From NCBI RefSeq assembly GCF_000003605.2, contig NW_003134843.1, positions 121,054-177,250 on the forward strand: a stretch of DNA of 56,197 nt. The letters are read 5' to 3'. This DNA is from Saccoglossus kowalevskii. Taxonomy: Eukaryota > Hemichordata > Enteropneusta > Harrimaniidae. Of the stretch, positions 45,301 through 54,300 are shown piece after piece; positions within the stretch are counted from its first letter, which is position 1, and each line of letters begins with the position of its first letter. The translations under genes and the position numbers were made by a program. Under the pieces are notes generated by a model that worked only from the letters and a program-made list of their open reading frames with translations, did not search any database and was not told the DNA's origin.

Positions 45301-48300
45301 AATGAAGATAAAAATAATATTTCTTTGCGCTTACAAGTCGGCGGGTGCAAAAAATTACGCTGAAATAAAATTTTATTTTTATTTCATTTTCAGCTCCTGT
45401 TCATTCGGTGGGTTCGCAAAACAAGGGATAATAAAAGTCTGGCCTAAGGCATGTTTTGGTTTTGAAACTTCGCCATTCAAAAATGCACAGGATTTTGTAT
45501 GCATGATTTTGCCTTGGAATATTAAAACGTTATGTTATGCAAATTTCCTAAAACTTTACTCAACTTACCTAGTTTTTCCTGCTCTGCTTTGGTTAATATT
45601 CTTTTTTCACATTGCTGCCCAGTAAAATTACCAGAACAACTGTGGAGATAAAATAAAAAGAAGAAATATATGACACTGAGCACTTTCATCATGTTACCTA
45701 AAGAAAAGCTGCCAACAAAGTAATCTGTAACATGTATATTACATGTATGCACTGTAGGTTAAAGCCATGCGTAGCTTTATTTATTCTGTTATAATGTACC
45801 GTAGGATGGTTCCCAGAATGAACAAGACTTGCTTGCAGTCTGTTGCGATTCCAATGGTAATGTGAGGGTGCTTACATTGACGGCAAATCTGTTAGAATTT
45901 TGTGACCACAGGACTTTTGCATTAACCCCTCGTTTATGCAATTTATATTTATTTTTCACAAATTTTTCATCAGAATCACAACAGACTGCAAGCAAGTCTA
46001 AGAATGAACCAATACCTAACATCAGATTTTAATCTGACGGCAAGTGCCCAAATGTATAAAATGGGACAGCATGTTATAGACCTATAACATTGTTTTTCCA
46101 CAGCATTTTTAAGGTCGTAAGAAGGATACTTTTCAATGTAAATGCTCAGGTAAAACATAAGATAAGGCATTGTGTGTAGTCAAATAAATGTTTTTGGCTT
46201 GAAGGCAATTATATTAGAGATATTCTACTAATAAAGGATTTATCACACTTGGTTATATTCAGGCACATAGACTTGAGTACATTAGGAGTAATTTTGTCAA
46301 ACAATCCATTCAGTTTTTTTGATACAAAACCATCCGCATAAGTGGTGGTATTACTACCGTAACCCAACAATTGTGAGTGGATAAAAATTTGACTTACAGA
46401 CAATACATTTCCTGTGTACCATCATCTCCTTTAAGAACATAACAAATTCCATCATTTTTACAATAAGTTAAATGATAATCGCCCTGGCAACGGATGTCTC
46501 CTCTCTTGCTCGTTGACTCGCTTGTTGCAGTTGTCACTTCTGCATACCACAGATTTCATTGCATAGGAGAAAGAGAATAAACTCTGTTATGAAATACAGG
46601 TAAACAATTCATACAAAATATACCAGTAAATATTAAAATATACATGTGTTTGTTGTTGGTCAAAGATTCCCCAATTGAATGTTATTATTTTACAGACAGA
46701 TCTGAACATTTTAGCTGAAATTAATTTTCGCTGAAAAGTCTTTTTGGGTGTTTTGTATGGAATTTATTTTCACTGATTTTTGACGAGTTGAATGTAAAAT
46801 ATAGAAAAAAAATGTATATTCGTTGGATTTTATTTTCACTGATTTATCCCTTCAGCAAAAATAGTGAAAATTAATTCCAAGCGAAAATAAATGAATTTTA
46901 CAGTAGTTCAATTGTGGTCAAAATGACAATAGACATCCCTTCTTGCAACATTCACAAGCCAAAAACTAATAGTAAATGTACTGTATAATTTGCTCTATAA
47001 TTTTTGATGAGTTGAATGTAAAATATCCCTCAAGGGATAGGAAAAAAGGTATATTCGCTGGATTTTATTTTCACTGAATATCCCTTCACCGAAAATAGCA
47101 AAAATTAATTCCAAGCGAAAATAAAGTATTTTGCAGTATGCTACAAGAAAAAATATGGTAACTGCTTACATGTATAGGAGTAAACAAATTTGACATTTGC
47201 TGCATTTTGATGTTTAAGGTATCCTTCAAATAGAAAAAAAAAATCCATACCTGGTTGGTATCCAATACATACGTCTTCATTATCTTCATCTGGGAAGTTT
47301 GAACATTCAAATTCCTCCGGCCATTCATAGTTGTACTGATCCAAAATGGTACCACATCCTTCTTGTACGCCACGACACAGTGACTGACACGGTGGTATGA
47401 TGTTGTCATTCACGCACGGCGGGAACAACGTGGCACATATGGCCAAGTTTAAATGTTCGTAACAGTTAGTCAGTGTAAGTAGTATATATTCCTGTAAAAG
47501 GACCTCTGCTTCTTCTTGAGTTTGGTGGCCAAACATGTTTGGGAAACCAGTCTGTGAGTATGACAGTCCCTGACAAAATGATACCGTAATATCTTCGCAT
47601 TGGGGAGAAAGAGCTAGAAAGAGAATGAAACTAATAACAATCACAAAAACCTATGTTTACTGTTAAATTTTCTCAATGTCCAACTAAGTACAATACCTGA
47701 ATTTCGCTAAAATTGAATTCTCAAACAGACTTTTCACTTAAAATTAGCCAAGGGAGGTAAGTCATTGCAGCATGCATGTGTGAATGTGTTCCACAACCCA
47801 ATGCGCTCAGACAGTGAAGAATACAAGCTTTGGTCGGGTCACACAAAATCTGGAGTAGCTATTAGTGATTAAAAATATATTTTAGCATGGTTGCTCTTAT
47901 TTACAGTACTTTTAATGGGAACATAATGTAATGTTTAATTTAATTATCTGTTGACTATTGAAACAACATCTTTTTTCATTTAATGAGAAGTGGTCTTTGC
48001 AGCACCCACGTCCTAATGTTTCCCACAACCAATGTGCTCAAACAGTGATTTTCCCACAATCCAATGCACTCTCCCAGAGGCAAGCATGAAATTATACGAG
48101 TTTTGATCTGGTCACAAGATGAAATAATAAAATACCAACTTTGACTCCTTAGAGACTTTTGATGCATTCCAATCATCCCAGAAAATACCTAGTTAAGCCT
48201 CAATGATTTTTGTATGATCTATGCAACAATCAAAGTTCCCATCTTTGTTAAACCGTTTGAGTACCATAGTCAGCTTCACATTAACAATTCCATTTATAGT

Positions 48301-51300
48301 CTTTTCCACATGAATTGTTGCGTAAATTTCAAAAATTTCGATCAAAAACTAAAAGCATGTCACATTTTGTCAGTTTTGTCCAAAAGTAAGATTGAATTCA
48401 GAGAAAATTACAGAAAATATGAAGAAATCTACTGAAATTTAAGTGGGAAAAAAGTTTGGAATTCAAAGGGTTAATATGAGACCTATATCAAATGCAATGA
48501 CCACCACCCCTCATGTATGCATGTTTGTATAGAGAAAACATACATGTACCTAGCTGAGAAGTAGAAACACTCTCTGTAAGCAGCTTAGTTGAAAATGGTG
48601 GCTGTGTAGTGGGCAATGAAGGAGAATGCACACAGGATGAATCACTGGGCAAAACAGAACAGTTTAGTTCCTGCGGCCATGGGAGGTCCACATCTTGAAA
48701 CACTTGAAGACAATTTGCGAGGCCCTCTTCACAGAATGACCTACAAGGTGGTTGGATTTGCCCAAGCCGACATGGAGGCATGAACGCAGTGCAGAGCAAG
48801 AGCTGAAGGTGCTCGTAGCAGTCAGATGACATGATAGGCTTATAGACCTCCAAATAGATGTTGGATTGTTGTTGCGATGAGTGCCCGGCAAAGTTAGGGA
48901 ACCCGGTCAAGAAATATGGAAGATTATGAAGACAGAATGGTGCATTGATAACTTCACAGAATACTGCAAATGAAGTGAACACAGAGTTTTATGAGAATTA
49001 TAGTATAATAGAAGCAGTGAAACAAAGAATGAAACATTTAAACTTATCAAAGTCAATGTTAACAAGACATATTCACTATAGCTACTATGAAAAGGATCAC
49101 AGTCATCATCCTGAGTGTGCTGAACAGCATTTCTGAACTGAAGCCATAAAAAATACCTAAAGTACTATCCCATGTCATTGACTATGAAAATAGGTATCAT
49201 CTTGCAACTGGGACACAACCTGAATACACAATACTGTAAATGAATGAAGCGTTGGTATTCAATTTTTTTTTAATATGTGTATTAATCATTTTTCACATTA
49301 CTAGTGATTAATCGAGAACTGGGCACTTGTGGTTTAGACAACTGACTCGAAATGATCAAGGATTTTACACCTGCAGCCAATCAGTGCCCTACAGTACAGT
49401 ACTTTTTTTAGACAACCAGTGATGCAGTTCTGTAAGCCGTGTTCTGATTGGTCACAAACTTTTCTCACACAAAATTAAATTGGTTTATTGTACAGGTAGG
49501 CCATTGCACTTATTGCACTTAAGTTTTGTGTGTACAGGAAGTGGTTGGTAAGAAATGATAATTTTTTTACATCTGAAGAAAAAGAATAATTGCTTCACCT
49601 ATTAAATGCTGTTGTTATTAAATATAAATATATATGTTCCAGTCATAGAACATTAACATTTTGGCAATGTGGTCACAGATGATCATTAGCAGTCTGGTTG
49701 GTAAAATGTACAAAAGCATATATTGAAAACACTTGCGGGAATTGTTCATGTGGTCAAAGTAGAAACAATTAAACAAAGCTTTACTGAGACATTGACATTA
49801 AGAGTAAGACATTTAAAAACTCACCAAGACACTGAGGGAGTGGATGACTCCATTCGCCTTCAAGACACGTCAGTACATGGGCCCCACTGAGATGATATCC
49901 AGCATCACACATATAGGTTACAATGGTGAAAGCTTCATAACTGGGTGTCCCAACCTGAAATCCATGGGCTATGGTGCCAGGATCATTACAATTGCCTATA
50001 AACAATAACAATAACAATCACTGCAGAGAACAATGAAAAGTAAATTGACATGCATGATATAGTAGTAAATGTTAGAACAAACAATTAGAAACTATGTGTA
50101 TCATATGAACTTTGCATACAAATCAAAAAGTATTTGTTCTCATACAGACACGTAACCTGCCTGCTCAAGCTCCACAGACATAAGCCAAATAAGAAAATAA
50201 GGCAAATCCAATTATACCCCGGTATATAGATTTTCTCATACAGGTTGGTAGAATTACAATAAAATCTACATCATGATTTTCGCATAAAGGCCTGAAATTG
50301 GAAATAATTACATTTCCCTACATAAGACATTAAAAGCTTTTTTCCTTTTTCAAAGGGTTTCAAAGTGATATTTCCCAAATTTTTTAAAAATGAAACAAAC
50401 ACTCCAAAGATAACAGTAAGAGGAGGGGGTTTGTATTGTAAAAACTTTCAAGAATAAATCTATTTAATTTAGACAGACATATTCTATGCTTACCAAAATA
50501 TGGTTTCCATGGTTACAATTGATAACACTATACTTACTAACACAGCTTGGAAGCGGGAGGTTCCAAGTGCCATCTGACGTACATGTCAACGTAGATGCTC
50601 CAGACAGAATATAACCCGAATCACACTCTATGGTGAGAGCAGTGCCAACGTGAACTGGATAACTTTCCAAAGGAACACTTAAAGTAGCTGATGCAACAGA
50701 TCCTGGATTCTGACATACTGTCAAAAAAATGCAAGCAGTAATTCTAACATTGCGCAACTATTATAAGCATACACATGGTAAAACCTGTGGGTGGGGGGTA
50801 CATATCGGTAATATTTTTCCGATTTGATATACCTGTAGAGCAAATACTGTGGAATACTTTATTTTCGCTGCAATTAATTTTCGCTGAAAAGGCTTTTTGG
50901 GCGTTTTGTATGGAATTTATTTTCACTGATTTTCGATGAGTTTAATTCAAAATATAGGAAAAAAAGTATATTCGCTGGATTTAATTTTCACGGAATCATC
51001 CCTTCAGCGAAAATAGTGAGAATAAATTCCAAGCGAAAATAAAGTATTCTACAGTAAGTTAACTGTTTTATGTGTAATAAACAGTGATGACAGAAATGGT
51101 ACTTTGGTATAAATATGGGTATAGATTTTGCCACTATCCAGGTATTAAAATGGTCACACTTTTGAGCACTCAGGGGCACCTTCCTAGCCAGCTATGTATC
51201 AACTGCTCCCCCCCCCCCATACATATACAAACATTATATGAAAATTAGAGAAATTCTCATTCAAAAATAAAACAAGCAGCCTGTCGGCTGAGATAGCTCC

Positions 51301-54300
51301 GCTGTTAGTAATGTAAATGGGAATTAAAGAACAGAAGATATCATTAGAAAATGAACAAATTTGAGAGAGGTTCACATGTAGTACCTATATGCATAATATA
51401 TCAAAGTAAATTGGACTTGCGGTTTTCAACAAGAAGTCGAAAATATCACTTTTTACCAAAAATTACAAAAATATTCATCAAAATTAGAGAATTAAAGATA
51501 TCATCATGAAATGAACAAATCTGAGAGAGGTCAACATGTAGTACCTATATATGTAATATCAAAGCAATTGGACTTGAGGTTTTTAACAAGAAGTCGAAAA
51601 TATCACTTTTTACCAAAAATGACAAAAATATTCACCAAAATTAGAAAATTAAAGATATCATTACAAAATGAACAAATCTGAGAGAGGTCCACATGTAGTA
51701 CCTATATATGTAATATCAAAGCAATTGGACAAATCTGAGAAAGGTCTACCCAAGGTACATATACACCAAGTATCAAAGCATTCAGGCTTGTAGTTTTCAA
51801 GAAGAAGTCGAAAAAGTAAAACATTGACACGGACGATGACGGACAATCACTCATATGATGGTACTTTGGTATAAATATGGGTATAGATTTTGCCACTATC
51901 CAAGTATAAAAATGGTCACACTTTTGAGCACTCAGGGGCACCTTCCTAGCCAGCTATGTATCAACTGCTCCCCCCCCCCATACATATACAAACAACATAT
52001 GAAAATTAGAGAAATTCTCATTCAAAAATAAAACAAGCAGCCTGTCGGCTGAGATAGCTCCGCTGTTAGTAATGTAAATGGGAATTAAAGAACAGAAGAT
52101 ATCATTAGAAAATGAACAAATTTGAGAGAGGTTCACATGTAGTACCTATATGTATAATATATCAAAGTAAATTGGACTTGCGGTTTTCAACAAGAAGTCG
52201 AAAAAATCACTTTTTACCAAAAATTACAAAAATATTCATCAAAATTAGAGAATTAAAGATATCATCATGAAATGAACAAATCTGAGAGAGGTCAACATGT
52301 AGTACCTATATATGTAATATCAAAGCAATTGGACTTGAGGTTTTTAACAAGAAGTCGAAAATATCACTTTTTACCAAAATGACAAAAATATTCACCAAAA
52401 TTAGAAAATTAAAGATATCATTACAAAATGAACAAATCTGAGAGAGGTCCACATGTAGTACCTATATATGTAATATCAAAGCAATTGGACAAATCTGAGA
52501 AAGGTCTACCCAAGGTACATATACACCAAGTATCAAAGCATTCAGGCTTGTAGTTTTCAAGAAGAAGTCGAAAAAGTAAAACATTGACACGGACAATGAC
52601 GGACAATCACTCATATGATAAGCTCGGCTCGACAAAGTCGACAGCAGAGCTAAAAAAGAAAGAAAGAAGTATAAAACAAAAGTTTCTTGTATGGGATTTC
52701 ATCTCCCAATCTTCTACTTGCAAAGCAATGATCTTAACTACACTTTCAAAAATTACAGTTTTGGAAGATCAACTCTAAAATCTATACAGGTCAACTATAC
52801 CTGCAGATTATCCAATACACAAGTGTGATAGCAATCAGCTGAATATTATTGCAAGAAAAGTTTACAATGATGACACCAACAGACAACAGACATTTTGCAA
52901 CTACTGGGGTACTATGATCTTCCCTTCACTTTTTTACAGGCAGCCAATAAAAGTTAAAATTGAAAGAATCTAAATTTCAGTAACTTTAAATTACAAATAA
53001 CCAATTCCAGTGGTTGAAATAAAAATTATATCAAGTTATACTTGACTGTGTAATTTATTAATTATTTAAAATACATGCAAATACACAAATTTAGTCTTAA
53101 TACCAGATTAGTTAATTGGGAGCATTAATAGTGTTTTGTTGTTGTTGATTTTTTTCTTTCTTTATTAGTTTTGTGATGTACATGACCATTTTTACCTTTT
53201 CCGGGAAATACATGTACTACGAGTAATAAATATTGTACAATTGCCCCTTTACCACAGTAGATTGTAATTGCACTGTTGTAAGGCATAAAATGCAAGCCCA
53301 CAACATTACAGTACAGAGCAGTGTAAATATTATGCATATATTCATGAATATTAGGTATAATTTTTCAAGTTTAAGTTAAAATTTGTGATAGAGAGAGCTA
53401 ATAGAAATGTACTTTTCTTATTATTCTTTGGTATGGGAAAACTTGTACACACTCACCAACTGGTTGGTATCCAACACACACGTCTTCATCATTAGCGTCT
53501 GGGAATGTTGAACATTCAAGTTCCTCTGGCCATTCCTGGTTGAAATGATCCAACATAGCACTACATCCTTCTTGTGCACCACGGCACAGTGACTGACAAG
53601 GTGGTATGATGCTGCCATTAACACAGCGAGGGAACAATGCGGCACATATGGCTAAGTTCAAATGTTCGTAACAATCAATCAAAAGAAGTAATGAATATTC
53701 TTGTAAAACAGTTTGAGCTTCTTCCTGTGTTTGATGACCAAATAGGTTTGGAAAACCAGTCTGTGAGTAGGACAGTCCCTGACAATCAGACACTCTAATG
53801 TCTTGGCACTGTTGAGAAGAAGCTGGAATGACGGAAAAAGTTTCATTTTAAAAATGTTGTGAGTCTGGGTAACCATTTTTATTTGGTCATGGTTAGGTCA
53901 ATTTAGGTCAATGTCATATATACATGTAGCACCACATATGGTAGAATGGGGAGATATTTGTTTTTTGTTTCAGAGGATGTTTTGTTGATCTAATGCAGGT
54001 TTTTATTCAAAGTGCCTACATGTATTCAAACGAATTTAACATATTTTTTCTTAATACGAAAAAGACAAGCCATGCATGGCACAGTCCCCGTTAGTTATCA
54101 AATTTAAGATATATAGTTTTGTTTATAGTAATATAGCTGGAATATAACTATGTCAGAAATATGATTTTTTAACATTAAAATGATTGACATTTGTATCTGA
54201 TCGTCAAACAAGTACTTGTCCATATTGAGAGATATTGCTCTGGAACAGCATTCAAAATCAGCCATTTTGAATACATGTATATATATATAACATAATGTAT

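Noticed and set aside
47086-47409. Second minus-strand frame overlapping CRD 4
   Set aside because: It is a frame shadow; the other frame gives a complete ten-cysteine CRD with matching phases.
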